Notes: generated by a model not told the origin, from the sequence alone. Counted from the first letter of the stretch, positions 27,165 through 37,430 are shown. The stretch is DNA of 64,000 nt from Litchfieldella xinjiangensis (GCF_000759345.1 NZ_JPZL01000002.1:868001-932000), one strand, 5' to 3'. Program-made: numbers and translations.

Positions 27165-28163
27165 ATGCACCCGATTCTCTCCCTGTTGGGAGCCCTATTG
27201 GTGATGTTCACCTGTTACGATGCCATCCAGACGACCCTGGCGGCCTCCAAGTCCGGCCCCATGACGACCCGCCTGGTTGAAGGTATCTGGCATATTCTTC
27301 TCCGGCTACACCGGCGTAATCACTTGCCCGGAATGCTTCAGGCCTCGGGTCCCTGGGTCACGATGGGGCTGATTATTTCGTGGGTAGCCCTGATCTGGCT
27401 GGGGTGGTGGCTGGTCTTCTGCGGGGGGACTTACGCCGTAGTCAGTAGCAGCACAGGGGATTCGGCGAGTTGGGTTGAGCGGGCCTATTTCGTGGGTTAT
27501 ACGATCACAACGTTGGGTTACGGCGACCAAGTGCCAGGCGAAGCCCTTTGGCAGCTTCTGTCTGTCATGGCAGCGGCTAATGGCCTGCTCCTGTTCACAT
27601 TGGCGGTGACCTACGTGTTGTCGATCGTTTCAGGCGTAACGCAGAAACGGCAACTGGCCGTCTCCATCCATACGATGGGCCTCAGTCCACAGGCCATGCT
27701 TGAGCGCACGCGTGGAGACGGGGACTACGCTGAGTTGGCTGAGCGGGCCGACCAACTCTCGGGAACGATCGTCAACGTGGGCCAGCAGCACCTGGCCTTC
27801 CCGATCATTCATTACTATCACGATACTGTCGTGGATCGCTCCCTGCCTCTTGCCTTGGCACGATTGCATCAAGCGTTGTCGGTAACGTACCTATGCTGCC
27901 CAGAGCTGCCCGGTTCGGTTCGGCTGAAACTGGACATGACTCTGTATGCCATGGAAAGTTACATCAATGTACTGAGCCGTTTTGTCTCTCCTAGCGAGGA
28001 GCGCCCGGAGGTTCCACCGGGCGCGCTGGCGCCTATGCCCGAGTGCGACCGGGATGAGGCAGGCTTACATGCATGCTTGAACGAGTTGGATGCGCAGCGC
28101 TACCTCAAGGCCTATGTGGAAAAGGATGGGTGGCGCTGGGCCGAGGTCTGGCACGCCCAGTGA
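27165..28163 (+). CDS. Potassium channel family protein (two-helix pore)
   Basis: A 332-residue membrane protein. Three to four hydrophobic segments lie in the first ~155 residues, with a pore loop and the K+ selectivity filter TTLGYGD near residue 120. The remaining ~170 residues are soluble and lack a recognisable RCK/NAD-binding motif. It probably conducts K+ across the inner membrane. GGAAGGAG precedes ATG 27165; a longer in-frame start at 27072 adds a non-conserved leader. Confidence 0.85.
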   Translation: MHPILSLLGALLVMFTCYDAIQTTLAASKSGPMTTRLVEGIWHILLRLHRRNHLPGMLQASGPWVTMGLIISWVALIWLGWWLVFCGGTYAVVSSSTGDSASWVERAYFVGYTITTLGYGDQVPGEALWQLLSVMAAANGLLLFTLAVTYVLSIVSGVTQKRQLAVSIHTMGLSPQAMLERTRGDGDYAELAERADQLSGTIVNVGQQHLAFPIIHYYHDTVVDRSLPLALARLHQALSVTYLCCPELPGSVRLKLDMTLYAMESYINVLSRFVSPSEERPEVPPGALAPMPECDRDEAGLHACLNELDAQRYLKAYVEKDGWRWAEVWHAQ

Positions 28164-28249
28164 GCATGCTTGCCCGAGGCGTGGCGACGCCATAAGCTGA
28201 AACCCAACGCAGTATTCCCGCTCGCGGCTAGGGACCTTCGGAGCATTTC

Positions 28250-28687
28250 ATGAATGAATTTATGCAAGCGGCGTTAGAAGAGGCGCGCAAAAGTCTGGCC
28301 GAAGGCGGGGTGCCGATCGGTTCGGTGCTGGTACACCGCTCGCGTATCGTGGGCCGTGGTCACAACCAACGGCACCAGCAGGGCAGTGTGATCTTGCACG
28401 CGGAAATGGCTGCCCTCGAGGATGCCGGGCGACAGCCGGCGAGTTTCTACCGTGAAGCGGTCATCTACACGACACTGTCGCCTTGTCCAATGTGCAGTGG
28501 CGCCATTTTACTGTACGGCATCCCGCGCGTCGTCATTGGTGAAAATCGTTCCTTTCTCGGTGATGAGGCGCATCTCGAGGCGAGCGGTGTCTCCCTCGAG
28601 GTCATGGATGATTCATACTGTCGAGAAATGATGAAAGCGTTCATCAGCGAGCATCCGGAACTCTGGAACGAAGACATCGGCGAGTGA
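28250..28687 (+). CDS. Cytosine deaminase, yeast Fcy1-like
   Basis: A 145-residue zinc deaminase. The zinc motifs are HAEMA (~residues 47-51) and PCPMC (~81-85). The protein resembles yeast cytosine deaminase over most of its length: GGVPIGSVLV, GRGHNQR, YTTLSPCPMCSGAI, YGIPRVVIGEN and the terminal EDIGE. This favours cytosine deamination to uracil for pyrimidine salvage over tRNA adenosine deamination (TadA) or guanine deamination. It is a single-gene unit. Confidence 0.8.
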   Translation: MNEFMQAALEEARKSLAEGGVPIGSVLVHRSRIVGRGHNQRHQQGSVILHAEMAALEDAGRQPASFYREAVIYTTLSPCPMCSGAILLYGIPRVVIGENRSFLGDEAHLEASGVSLEVMDDSYCREMMKAFISEHPELWNEDIGE

Positions 28688-28756
28688 CGTCCCTTGCGGC
28701 CACCTTCGGCCTCTGGTGGAATGTGTCACGATTTTAAGCTCAGCGGAGAGAGACTC

Positions 28757-29236
28757 ATGATTCGACCCTGGATAGGGGGTATTGCGGTATTGGCCCTGAC
28801 CTTGGCTTTGGTGGGGTGTGGTGAAGACGAACCGAATGAGCCAGCTACACAAAGCGAGCCCAGCACCGAGCAATCCTCTCAGGGCGAGCCCGAGGGTAAT
28901 ATTGCGCAGCCGGAAAGCCCCGAACCCGCTACCGGCGACGAAGTGCCTGAAGCTCAGACCGGGTCGAACTCCACTAATGAATCATCTCAAGCTGGCGGTG
29001 AGGAATCTATCGAGGCGGATCCTGACGAGACGTTAGGGGAGCCGGCGGGTGTCAGTGATGACAATGCCATGCCGGGCGAGACGACCGATTCGGAAATCGA
29101 AGCCTTCATGGAAGAGACCGAACGGCGTTTCGAGGAAGCCCAGCGTGAGATCGATCGCCAGTTCGAAGAGGTCGAGCAACAGGATCCAACGGCTGGAAAC
29201 GTCGAACTTCCTGAAAGTGGCGATACCCAGCAGTAA
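28757..29236 (+). CDS. Acidic low-complexity lipoprotein, unknown function
   Basis: A 159-residue protein beginning with a lipoprotein signal peptide: MIRPW, a hydrophobic core to residue ~20 and lipobox LVGC, with the cysteine as the lipidated residue. The mature part is almost entirely E, S, P, G, T and Q, strongly acidic and likely disordered. A short charged helix (~residues 110-140, EAFMEETERRFEEAQREI) may form a coiled coil. No family is recognised. A strong terminator follows. Confidence 0.7.
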   Translation: MIRPWIGGIAVLALTLALVGCGEDEPNEPATQSEPSTEQSSQGEPEGNIAQPESPEPATGDEVPEAQTGSNSTNESSQAGGEESIEADPDETLGEPAGVSDDNAMPGETTDSEIEAFMEETERRFEEAQREIDRQFEEVEQQDPTAGNVELPESGDTQQ

Positions 29237-29270
29237 CCACGCGGATTGCAGAATTTCGTGGCACGCACGA

Positions 29271-29298
29271 AAAAGGTCCACCTTGGTGGACCTTTTTT
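29271..29298. terminator. Bidirectional rho-independent terminator
   Basis: AAAAGGTCCACC pairs with GGTGGACCTTTT, followed by a run of T's on the plus strand and preceded by A's on the left. It serves the lipoprotein gene and the convergent cold-shock gene. Confidence 0.9.
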
Positions 29299-29364
29299 TT
29301 ACCACTTGCTTAAGGCTCGCGCGTTAGGCAACTGGCCAATCGTAGTCGAACGGATCGTAATCGA

Positions 29365-29571
29365 TCAGTTGGCGACCTTGATGTTGGCGGCCTGAAGGCC
29401 TTTCTTGCCCTGAGTCACTTCGAACGTGACTTTCTGTCCGTCCTGCAGGGTCTTGAAACCGTCTGCCTGGATCTCGGAGAAGTGGGCGAACAGGTCGTCA
29501 CCGCCGTCGTCCGGAGAGATGAAGCCGTAGCCCTTGGTATCGTTGAACCACTTGACAGTGCCAGTTGCCAT
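29365..29571 (-). CDS. CspA-family cold-shock protein
   Basis: A 68-residue single cold-shock domain that binds single-stranded RNA and DNA. RNP1 is KGYGFISP (residues 13-20) and RNP2 is DLFAHFSE (26-33). Length and sequence are typical of CspA/CspD-like proteins. Which paralogue this is cannot be told. The ~349 bases upstream, to the next gene, give room for a long 5' leader as in other csp genes. Confidence 0.94.
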   Translation of the reverse strand: MATGTVKWFNDTKGYGFISPDDGGDDLFAHFSEIQADGFKTLQDGQKVTFEVTQGKKGLQAANIKVAN

Positions 29572-29920
29572 TGTCGATTTCCTTTACTATCCAATGATGA
29601 TGCTGGGCCGGCAAAGGTTCGGCCTATGCCCTGTGCCCGTAATGCGTGGGTCAGGCAAAGAAGAAGGCGCACTGGGAGTCTCGAAAAATCGATCAACAAC
29701 TGACGACATTCTACTTGCAAACCAACGCAGCGGATGATGCATCAGGGCCCAGGTTGCGTCAATATGGTGACGTTTTGGCCCGAGCCGATGCCCGCCAAAT
29801 CACTTTAGATCGAAACCTCGGGTACGTCCAGACGCCCTTGGCAGCATGACGCTAGCGGCCATAGAGTGAGTTTAGAACGGTTCTGGTCATCCTAAGTATA
29901 TGTTTTTATTGGGAGGTGGC
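29572..29920. other. 349-bp intergenic region upstream of the csp gene
   Basis: Divergent region between the csp gene and the TM2-protein gene. Short open frames are present on both strands but lack ribosome-binding sites and family features. It most likely holds the csp promoter and leader RNA. I see no clear terminator or named RNA. Confidence 0.5.
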
Positions 29921-30343
29921 ATGTCAACTTTGAATACGGTGGCGGGGGATACCCATAGCAAGGTAATGGGTTACCTGTTATGGATTTTCGGTTTCCTGGG
30001 GGCGCATCGCTTCTACTACGGCAAGCCCGTGACGGGTACGATCTGGTTCTTCACCCTGGGACTATTGGGAATAGGCTGGCTGATCGATCTGTTCCTGATT
30101 CCTTCGATGGATAGACAAGCGAGCCTGCGTTTCCGGCCAGGGCCGGTCAACTATTCGTTGGCCTGGATCCTGCTGACGTTTCTCGGCATTTTCGGATTGC
30201 ATCGTTTCTACATGGGAAAATGGCTAACCGGGTTGCTGTATCTGCTGACAGGTGGTCTGTTCCTGCTGGGTGTCCTTTACGATTTCTGGACACTGAACGA
30301 GCAGATTTCAGTCAAGCACGCTCGGCGCGGGCTCTTTTCCTGA
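29921..30343 (+). CDS. TM2 domain membrane protein (two TM2 units)
   Basis: A 140-residue protein with two copies of a TM2 unit: GYLLWIFGFLGAHRFYYGKP..WLIDLFLIP and AWILLTFLGIFGLHRFYMGKW..GVLYDFWTL. Each has two membrane helices joined by the conserved FGxHRFYxGK turn. TM2 proteins are widespread and of unknown function. GGGAGG precedes ATG 29921 closely. A LysE-type exporter starts 15 bases after the stop. Confidence 0.85.
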   Translation: MSTLNTVAGDTHSKVMGYLLWIFGFLGAHRFYYGKPVTGTIWFFTLGLLGIGWLIDLFLIPSMDRQASLRFRPGPVNYSLAWILLTFLGIFGLHRFYMGKWLTGLLYLLTGGLFLLGVLYDFWTLNEQISVKHARRGLFS

Positions 30344-30358
30344 TAGGGAAGCCAACCC

Positions 30359-31003
30359 ATGTTTCTGGACGCTTCGTTCTGGTCGTTTCTGGTTGCTATC
30401 ACCCTGCTGACAATGACACCCGGTGTCGACACGCTGCTCGTGATACGCAATACCACGCGGGGTGGCTTGCGTGACGGTACGCTGACCAGCCTGGCGATAT
30501 GTTGTGGCTTGTTCGTCCATGCCGCGGTATCCGCGTTGGGCATATCGATCGTACTTCTGCAGTCGGCGTGGGCGTTCGGGCTGCTCAAGCTGGTGGGGGC
30601 CGCTTATCTCGTTTGGCTGGGGCTCCAGAGTCTTGCCAGCGCGCGCCGGGGCCAGCCGCTGCCGATCGCGGGTGTGTCATGCAGCAAGAAGCAAGTCCCG
30701 ATTTGGGTGCCCCTGCGAGAGGGCTTCCTGTCGAATGTGCTCAATCCCAAGACTGTCGTGTTCTATATGGCGTTTCTTCCTCAGTTCATCGCGCCGGACG
30801 ACCCTGCGCTGGCCAAGTCGTTGTGGCTAGCGGGGGTGCACTTCGTGATTGCCAACGTGTGGCAGATCGGCATTGCCATCATGGTGGGGAGCGCGGGTCG
30901 GTGGCTCTCGAAACGTTGGGTATCCAGAAGCCTCGAGGGGGCGACCGGTGGAGTCATGATCCTGTTCGGAATCAAGTTGGCCCTGACCCAGCGTCCGGCC
31001 TGA
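30359..31003 (+). CDS. LysE/RhtB family amino-acid exporter
   Basis: A 214-residue inner-membrane exporter with about six hydrophobic helices. The family motif TMTPGVDTLLVIRNTTRGG lies near the N-terminus and FLSNVLNPKTVVFYMAFLPQF in the middle. Such proteins export amino acids (for example lysine, homoserine or threonine) or derivatives; the substrate is not predictable. It is probably co-transcribed with the TM2 gene and converges on slt. Confidence 0.9.
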   Translation: MFLDASFWSFLVAITLLTMTPGVDTLLVIRNTTRGGLRDGTLTSLAICCGLFVHAAVSALGISIVLLQSAWAFGLLKLVGAAYLVWLGLQSLASARRGQPLPIAGVSCSKKQVPIWVPLREGFLSNVLNPKTVVFYMAFLPQFIAPDDPALAKSLWLAGVHFVIANVWQIGIAIMVGSAGRWLSKRWVSRSLEGATGGVMILFGIKLALTQRPA

Positions 31004-31030
31004 CTTTTTATTTGTACTCTGGGTTGGTTG

Positions 31031-31065
31031 ACAGGACGGCCGGGATCAGCCCAGTGCCGTCCTGT
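31031..31065. terminator. Candidate stem-loop between convergent genes
   Basis: ACAGGACGGC / GCCGTCCTGT, a perfect 10-bp stem with 15-base loop, in the short gap between the exporter and slt. Weak T-tract, so moderate support. Confidence 0.5.
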
Positions 31066-31077
31066 ATTGATCATGAA

Positions 31078-33030
31078 TCAGTTTCGCGCCAGTAGCGATG
31101 CGTCGTAGCGGCTGTGCCTCTCCGTGGCGCTCAGCATGGTGACACCTTGGGTGTCGCCGCCATTGGCGAGGCTCTCGAAAATAACGCGATAGCTAAGCAC
31201 GGCCTGGACGTAGTCGCGGGTTTCCCGGAAGGGAATGCTCTCGACGAACAGGTCGAACTCGCCATTGGCTTCACGCAACCAGCGATCGACCCGGCCTGGT
31301 CCCGCGTTATAAGCCGCCGTCGCAGCGATGCGGTTCCCCCGGTAGCGATCGATCATGTCACTGATATAAGCGCTGCCCAGGCGAATGTTGACTTCAGGCT
31401 CCAACACACCATGAGGCCCCGGGTCGGCGATGCCCAACTGACGGCTGACAAGAGTGGCGGTGCCTGGCATCAATTGCATCAGGCCACGCGCACCTGCCGG
31501 TGACAGGGCTTGAGGGTTATAGGCACTTTCGCGCCGTGCGATGCCCATCAGCAGGTAGGGATCGACATCGTTGGCGGCGCCCCATTTTAGAAAGTCGTCG
31601 CGGTATGCTTCGGGAAAACGCCAATCCAACGCATCCCACATTTTGGCGGCGATGGTGGTCTGTACCAGCTTGGGATACCAACCCTGGCGGCGGGCATAGT
31701 CTGCCAAGGCGTGGGCTTGGTCAGCGCTGGCGCGGGCAGCGGCGGTGTACCATTCACTGTTGGCCAGGCCCTGCTCGCCAATACGCATCAAGGCCTCGGT
31801 GCGCTGGACCACGGGCCACTGGTCGACTTCCTGCCGGTAGGCATCGTTGAAGGTGGCACGATCGAGGTTGAGATTATAGGGTTGGCCGAGTCTGTCCGCC
31901 GCGGCGAACCCAAAGAAACTTCGCTCCCCCGCTGCGGCAGTGAAGGCTTTTTCAGCGGTCTTTGGATCACCAAGCTGCTCCAGGGCCCGCCCCAGCCAGT
32001 ACTGCCAACGCGCCTGCTGACGTGGTTCATCCGGCATGGCATGAACCCAATCGATGACGCCGCGCCAATCGCGCTCGGCCAACGCCCGGCGGACACGCAG
32101 TTCGAGAAGGTCCGGCTCGGCCAGGCGGGCAAGGGCGTCATCGACCCAGCCTTGATTGTTGCTCACCTCACGCACCATCGAATAGAACGCCAGGTCACGC
32201 TCGATGGCATGCCGGTAACTCGCCTCGATATCTACATGCGGGGCGATCTTGCGCCAAGCTTCGAGTGCGGCCTCGGTATCGGCGCGTGTGAATCCATGCA
32301 TGGCTGCAGCGAACATCGGGCCGCTGCCCTGGCCGCCGGGCCCCACCCTCGCAGGAACGCGGGTAACCGCCGAAAAGTTACGCTGCAACTCGGCAACCGC
32401 TTGGGTAGCCGTCTGCCACTCGCTGTTCAACTGACGCTCCAGGTAGTTCATCAGACCCGTCTCGCCGTTCTCCCAGGCAAGCATCATGCGTTCCCAGATA
32501 TCGGTGTCGTCGATATCGCCGCGGGCCCGCAGCGTGTCGAACAACGTATCGCAGGCCGAGGGCTGTGAAGCCCCGACATGCCATAAATCACGACCCCCTT
32601 CGGTGGCAACGTCGGGTTGCCTATCGAGCAGGGCGGTGTAGTAGTAGCAGCGCCGCTCCGTGCCGGTAGGCTCGCCGTCGCTGACTTCGAGAAGGCTGAC
32701 GTGACGGCCGGCCTGGCCATAGCTCGATATGGCCGCGCCACGCATCCACTCGGCCAGTGGCGAATCGTCATACCGATGAATGAAATCGAGGATTTCATTG
32801 GGATCGGCCACCGGCAGCCGGCTCTTCACGCGATGGTATTCGACATAACCCGCCAGGGGATGGCCCTCGATGGCCGCGTAATCGATCTGGTTCCATTGAT
32901 GGCTACGTGCGGCATTGAGCGCATCGCGCATGGCATCGTCGTTGTCCTGGGCGAACGTGACAATGGGCAGCGTCGATGTCAGAGAAATGAGAAGCACGCC
33001 AAGGCGTCTTGCAAAGGGGCGTCGGCGCAT
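31078..33030 (-). CDS. slt: Soluble lytic murein transglycosylase
   Basis: A 650-residue periplasmic enzyme that cleaves peptidoglycan between MurNAc and GlcNAc, forming anhydro-MurNAc ends. A signal peptide precedes the FAQ|DNDDA junction near residue 28. The middle is a long alpha-superhelix, and the C-terminal SLT domain has the catalytic E501 in RRESAYNPQALSPAGARG, then LMQLMPGTA and AYNAGPGRV. Length matches E. coli Slt70. Transcribed alone. Confidence 0.92.
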   Translation of the reverse strand: MRRRPFARRLGVLLISLTSTLPIVTFAQDNDDAMRDALNAARSHQWNQIDYAAIEGHPLAGYVEYHRVKSRLPVADPNEILDFIHRYDDSPLAEWMRGAAISSYGQAGRHVSLLEVSDGEPTGTERRCYYYTALLDRQPDVATEGGRDLWHVGASQPSACDTLFDTLRARGDIDDTDIWERMMLAWENGETGLMNYLERQLNSEWQTATQAVAELQRNFSAVTRVPARVGPGGQGSGPMFAAAMHGFTRADTEAALEAWRKIAPHVDIEASYRHAIERDLAFYSMVREVSNNQGWVDDALARLAEPDLLELRVRRALAERDWRGVIDWVHAMPDEPRQQARWQYWLGRALEQLGDPKTAEKAFTAAAGERSFFGFAAADRLGQPYNLNLDRATFNDAYRQEVDQWPVVQRTEALMRIGEQGLANSEWYTAAARASADQAHALADYARRQGWYPKLVQTTIAAKMWDALDWRFPEAYRDDFLKWGAANDVDPYLLMGIARRESAYNPQALSPAGARGLMQLMPGTATLVSRQLGIADPGPHGVLEPEVNIRLGSAYISDMIDRYRGNRIAATAAYNAGPGRVDRWLREANGEFDLFVESIPFRETRDYVQAVLSYRVIFESLANGGDTQGVTMLSATERHSRYDASLLARN

Positions 33031-33183
33031 GACGACATGCCTCCAGCAGGGGAAACGGAGTTAAGCTCCCATCCTCGCCGAAGACGAGGCATTTGAGTAG
33101 TGTCGCCATCCCCCGACAATGGATGTTCCCATGTGAGGACAGGCTACACTGTAGGCCTCAGCGCAATTCAAGGAGTGATGGTT

Positions 33184-33507
33184 ATGGTGAAATGGCTGAG
33201 TGGAACCCTGTTCGGGCGCTTGGGCCGGCGCGGTTGGGCCATCCAGCGAATCGGGCGCGCGTTGCGCCTGTTCTTGCCCATGACGTCGGATGCCATCAGG
33301 GGGCGCTATCGGCCCGTTCCCTGGGCGGCTTTTGGATGGATGGGCCTGGCATTAGCCTATCTGATTTCACCCCTGGATTTGATTCCCGATTTCCTGTTCA
33401 TTATCGGCCTCGTCGATGACGTCGTGATCGTTGGCTGGTTGCTGACACGCGTGGATCGCCATCTGGCGGCGTATCGTGTCTGGAAGGACTTGTCACCCGA
33501 GGCATGA
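33184..33507 (+). CDS. YkvA/DUF1232 family membrane protein
   Basis: A 107-residue protein of the DUF1232 family. The hallmark YLISPLDLIPDFLFIIGLVDD sits in the C-terminal half, between two hydrophobic helices. The function is unknown. ATG 33184 has AGGAG eight bases upstream; ATG 33178 would be too close to it. It lies divergent to slt and upstream of htpG. Confidence 0.85.
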   Translation: MVKWLSGTLFGRLGRRGWAIQRIGRALRLFLPMTSDAIRGRYRPVPWAAFGWMGLALAYLISPLDLIPDFLFIIGLVDDVVIVGWLLTRVDRHLAAYRVWKDLSPEA

Positions 33508-33612
33508 GGCACGCTTGAAAAGCCAATGCCGAGCCCCATATCCCGTTCACGTAACAGGGCGTCTGCAACACGGACGTTCAACCACCGATGTGATCGATGA
33601 GGGCTTAGTTCC

Positions 33613-35496
33613 ATGACCACCGCCACCCATGAAGAGACGCTGGGTTTTCAGACCGAGGTCAAGCAGCTGCTTCACCTGATGATCCACTCCCTGTATTCGA
33701 ACCGGGAGATCTTCCTGCGTGAGCTGATTTCGAATGCCGCGGATGCCTGCGACAAGCTACGTTACCAGGCGCTGGACAACGATGCCCTCTATGAGGGTGA
33801 CAGCGAGCTGCGCATCGAGATCGAGCACGACCCCAAGGCCAATACCGTGACCATTCGCGACAATGGCATTGGGATGAGCCGCGACGAGGTGATCAGCAAC
33901 CTGGGTACGATCGCACGCAGTGGCACTGCAGAGTTCCTCAAGCAGCTTTCGGGCGAACAGCAGAAGGATGCCCGCTTGATCGGGCAGTTCGGGGTGGGGT
34001 TCTATTCTGGATTCATCGTTGCCGATGAGGTCACGGTGCGCACCCGTCGTGCCGATCTTCCCCATGACGCGGGGGTCGAATGGCGTTCCAAGGGCGAAGG
34101 CGAATTCACCATCGCCGATATCGAGCGTGCTGCCCGTGGTACCGAGATTGTTCTGCACCTCAAGAAGGATGCCAAGGAATTCGCCGACGATTACCGTCTC
34201 AAGGGCCTGGTGCGCAAGTACTCGGACCACATCGAGGTTCCGGTACGCATGCCTACCGTGGACAAGGACGATGACGGCAACGAAACCCACGGCTGGGAAA
34301 CGGTCAACGAGGCCACGGCGCTCTGGGCTCGCCCGAAGTCCGAGATCAGCGATGAGGAATACAAGGCATTCTACAAGCACGTCGCCCACGACTTCAGCGA
34401 TCCGTTGGCCTGGAGCCACAACAAGGTCGAGGGCAAGCTCGAGTACACCAGCCTGTTATACGTACCGGGCCGTGCACCGTTCGATCTTTATGAGCGCGAT
34501 GGCGCACGCGGCCTCAAGCTTTATGTGCAGCGCGTCTTCATCATGGACGATGCCGAACAGTTCCTGCCGCTCTACCTACGTTTCATCAAGGGCGTGATAG
34601 ACACCAAGGATCTTTCGCTCAACGTGTCCCGGGAGCTGCTTCAGCAGGACCCTCAAGTCGAAAAGCTCAAGTCCGCATTGACCAAGCGGGCCTTGGACAT
34701 GCTCAAGAAGCTGGCCAAGGATCAGGAAGCCTACCAGACCTTCTGGAATACCTTCGGCGCCGTGCTCAAGGAAGGCCCGGGCGAGGATCACGCCAACCGC
34801 GACAAGATTGCCGGTCTGCTGCGCTTCTCGACCACACATACCGATAGTTCCACACAGGATCAGTCCCTGGCCGACTATGTATCGCGTATGAAGGAAGGCC
34901 AGGAGAAGATCTACTACATCGTGGCCGACGGCTTCAACGCGGCCAAGCATAGCCCGCACCTGGAAATCTTCCGCAAGAAGGGCATCGAGGTGCTGCTGCT
35001 CTCCGATCGTATCGATGAATGGCTGATGAGCCATCTCACTGAATTCGACGGCAAGACCTTCGTTGACGTCGCCAAGGGCGAGCTCGATCTTGGCGACATC
35101 GAGAACGAGGAAGAGAAAAAAGCCCAGGAAGAGACGGCAAAAGCCAAGGAGTCCCTGGTCAAGCGAGTCAAGGAAGCGCTGGGCGACCATGTGCAGGATG
35201 TGAAGGTCACCCACCGCCTTACCGATTCGCCGGCGTGCGTGGTCTTGCCAGAACATGAAATGGGCTTCCAGATGCGTCGCATCATGGAAGCCGCGGGGCA
35301 GCCCCTTCCCGAGGTCAAACCCATACTCGAGCTCAACCCTGACCATGCCTTGGTAAGCAGGTTGGAGACGGCGGAAGGCGAGGGGTTCACTGATCTCTCT
35401 CGTGTGCTGCTCGATCAGGCCATCATTGCAGAAGGCGGCCATCTCGAGGATCCCGCCGACTACGTCAAACGATTGAACGCGTTACTGACCGCATAA
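33613..35496 (+). CDS. htpG: Molecular chaperone HtpG (Hsp90)
   Basis: A 627-residue bacterial Hsp90. The N-terminal ATP-binding GHKL domain shows [21 protein letters not shown] and [11 protein letters not shown]. The middle domain carries [10 protein letters not shown] with the catalytic arginine, and the C-terminal dimerisation domain ends before residue 627. Full length, ATP-dependent cytosolic chaperone. A strong terminator follows. Confidence 0.97.
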   Translation: MTTATHEETLGFQTEVKQLLHLMIHSLYSNREIFLRELISNAADACDKLRYQALDNDALYEGDSELRIEIEHDPKANTVTIRDNGIGMSRDEVISNLGTIARSGTAEFLKQLSGEQQKDARLIGQFGVGFYSGFIVADEVTVRTRRADLPHDAGVEWRSKGEGEFTIADIERAARGTEIVLHLKKDAKEFADDYRLKGLVRKYSDHIEVPVRMPTVDKDDDGNETHGWETVNEATALWARPKSEISDEEYKAFYKHVAHDFSDPLAWSHNKVEGKLEYTSLLYVPGRAPFDLYERDGARGLKLYVQRVFIMDDAEQFLPLYLRFIKGVIDTKDLSLNVSRELLQQDPQVEKLKSALTKRALDMLKKLAKDQEAYQTFWNTFGAVLKEGPGEDHANRDKIAGLLRFSTTHTDSSTQDQSLADYVSRMKEGQEKIYYIVADGFNAAKHSPHLEIFRKKGIEVLLLSDRIDEWLMSHLTEFDGKTFVDVAKGELDLGDIENEEEKKAQEETAKAKESLVKRVKEALGDHVQDVKVTHRLTDSPACVVLPEHEMGFQMRRIMEAAGQPLPEVKPILELNPDHALVSRLETAEGEGFTDLSRVLLDQAIIAEGGHLEDPADYVKRLNALLTA

Positions 35497-35521
35497 GCCG
35501 GCCGTAACTCGAGCAAGACCC

Positions 35522-35557
35522 ACCTCGCCGACCCTTAGGGTCGGCGAGGTTTTTTTA
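35522..35557 (+). terminator. Rho-independent terminator of htpG
   Basis: 13-bp perfect stem ACCTCGCCGACCC / GGGTCGGCGAGGT with TTA loop, then a run of T's to 35557. Confidence 0.93.
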
Positions 35558-35842
35558 TGCCGGTCATCAGGTTCGCGCTTCGATAACGTTTTGCTTATAG
35601 GGTCTATAATCGTCAGTTGAGATTTAGGTGGTGTTAAAAAGTCAAATAAATCAATTGGTTAGATTTATCCTGCTTCATAAGCTCAATATTATAATAAATA
35701 TAGGCTATTGTTTATAAAGCGCTTTTTATAGCGAAACGCTTGAGTTTTCTGGCGTTTTATTCAAACACTAACGTCCTTTGTGTCAGTCATCTGACCTCAC
35801 GTTTAACCACCACGTCGTGACGCATCTAGAGGAGAGCCTATC
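35558..35842. promoter_or_regulatory. AT-rich leader upstream of pntA
   Basis: 285 bases without a gene. From ~35620 to 35770 the sequence is far more AT-rich than its surroundings and contains A/T runs, TATAAT at 35605-35610 and a palindrome centred at 35720 (AAAGCGCTTT within TATAAAGCGC). It presumably holds the pntAB promoter and may be bound by a nucleoid protein or regulator; no specific binding site is recognised. Confidence 0.5.
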
Positions 35843-37414
35843 GTGAAGATCGGGGCACCCCAGGAAACGGGAAGGGGAGAGGCGCGCGTTGCATTGACCC
35901 CAGAGAGCGCGCAACAAATCCAGAAGCTAGGACACGAATGCTTGATTCAAAGCGGTGCCGGAGTGGCGGCTGGGTTCAACGACGAGGCCTATCGCAAGGC
36001 TGGCGTGACGATCGTCGATAGCGCACAGTCACTCTGGGACGAAGCGGATTTCGTCATCAAGGTACGTGAGCCCAATGAGCAGGAAGCCGACTGGCTTCGT
36101 GAGGGGCAGACCTTGATCTCCTTCTTCTGGCCGGCCCAGAACGAGGCATTGCTGGAGCGCTGTCGTGCCAAGGGTGCGACGGTGATCGCCATGGATATGG
36201 TGCCTCGTATCTCGCGTGCTCAGAAAATGGATGCCCTCTCCAGTACCGCGAATATTGCCGGCTATCGCGCCGTCATCGAGGCGGGCAATCAATTTGGCCG
36301 TTTCTTCACCGGGCAGGTCACAGCAGCGGGCAAGGTACCGCCCGCCAAGGTTCTGGTGATTGGCGCAGGCGTTGCCGGGCTGGCAGCGATTGGCACCGCT
36401 ACCAGCCTGGGAGCCGTCGTGCGTGCTTTCGATGTACGTCCGGAAGTGGCCGAGCAGATCGAGTCGATGGGGGCTGAGTTCCTGTTCCTCGATTTTGACG
36501 AGAGCCAGGATGGTTCGGAAAGCGGTGGTTATGCAGCACCGTCAAGCCCTGAGTTCCGCGAGAAACAGCTGGCGTTGTTCCGCGACCAGGCCCCAGATAT
36601 CGATATCGTCATCACCACGGCACTGATTCCGGGCAAGCCGGCACCCAAGCTTTGGCTCGAGGATATGGTCCAGGCCATGAAGCCTGGCTCGGTGATCGTG
36701 GACCTGGCAGCCGAGAAAGGCGGTAACTGCGATCTCACGGTAGCCGATGAGCGCATCGTGACCGATAACGGTGTGGTCGTCGTCGGGTATACCGACTTCC
36801 CGTCTCGCATGGCAACGCAGGCATCCTTGCTTTATTCGACGAACATACGCCACATGCTCACCGACCTGACGCCCGAGAAGGATGGCGCGGTGGTGCATGA
36901 CATGGACGATGACGTCATCCGGGGCGCCACGGTAACGCACGCCGGCGAAATTACCTTTCCTCCGCCGCCGCCGAAGGTCAAGGCCATCGGTGCGGCCAAG
37001 CCCAAGCCGAAAGAAAAAGAGCCCACGCCGGAAGAGAAGAAAGCGGCAGAACACGCGGCGTTCGTCAGCCAGACCAAGCGCCAGGCCGTTTTGCTGGGTG
37101 CCGGTGGGCTCTTGATGCTACTGCTCGGCCAGGTGGCGCCGGCATCGTTCATGCAGCACTTCATCGTTTTCGTACTGGCCTGTTTCGTGGGCTTCCAAGT
37201 GATATGGGGCGTTAGCCATTCCCTGCATACACCACTGATGGCGGTGACTAATGCCATCTCGGGAATCATCGTGCTCGGGGCCATACTGCAGATTGGTTCG
37301 GGCAGTTTCCTGGTGGGGTTGCTGGCGGCGGTTTCGGTGCTTATTGCCACTATCAATATCGTGGGCGGCTTCCAGGTGACACGCCGGATGCTGGCCATGT
37401 TCCAGAAGTCTTGA
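35843..37414 (+). CDS. pntA: NAD(P) transhydrogenase subunit alpha
   Basis: A 523-residue subunit of the proton-translocating transhydrogenase, which makes NADPH from NADH using the proton gradient. Residues ~1-375 form the NAD-binding domain I with [24 protein letters not shown] and the conserved RMDALSST-type segment ([14 protein letters not shown]). A lysine/proline-rich linker (~380-405) leads to a C-terminal group of membrane helices. This is the two-subunit E. coli-type layout. GTG start with AGAGGAGAG upstream. pntB follows 16 bases later. Confidence 0.96.
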   Translation: MKIGAPQETGRGEARVALTPESAQQIQKLGHECLIQSGAGVAAGFNDEAYRKAGVTIVDSAQSLWDEADFVIKVREPNEQEADWLREGQTLISFFWPAQNEALLERCRAKGATVIAMDMVPRISRAQKMDALSSTANIAGYRAVIEAGNQFGRFFTGQVTAAGKVPPAKVLVIGAGVAGLAAIGTATSLGAVVRAFDVRPEVAEQIESMGAEFLFLDFDESQDGSESGGYAAPSSPEFREKQLALFRDQAPDIDIVITTALIPGKPAPKLWLEDMVQAMKPGSVIVDLAAEKGGNCDLTVADERIVTDNGVVVVGYTDFPSRMATQASLLYSTNIRHMLTDLTPEKDGAVVHDMDDDVIRGATVTHAGEITFPPPPPKVKAIGAAKPKPKEKEPTPEEKKAAEHAAFVSQTKRQAVLLGAGGLLMLLLGQVAPASFMQHFIVFVLACFVGFQVIWGVSHSLHTPLMAVTNAISGIIVLGAILQIGSGSFLVGLLAAVSVLIATINIVGGFQVTRRMLAMFQKS

Positions 37415-37430
37415 GCGGCGGAGACACGAT

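Noticed and set aside
29646-29849. 67-codon open frame starting MGQAKKKAHWESRK upstream of the csp gene
   Set aside because: GTG start, no ribosome-binding site and no recognised family; lies in the csp leader/promoter region.
35585-35610. A consensus sigma-70 promoter using TATAAT at 35605
   Set aside because: The only TTG-like hexamer is too close (about 8 bases); no -35 at 16-18 bases was found.
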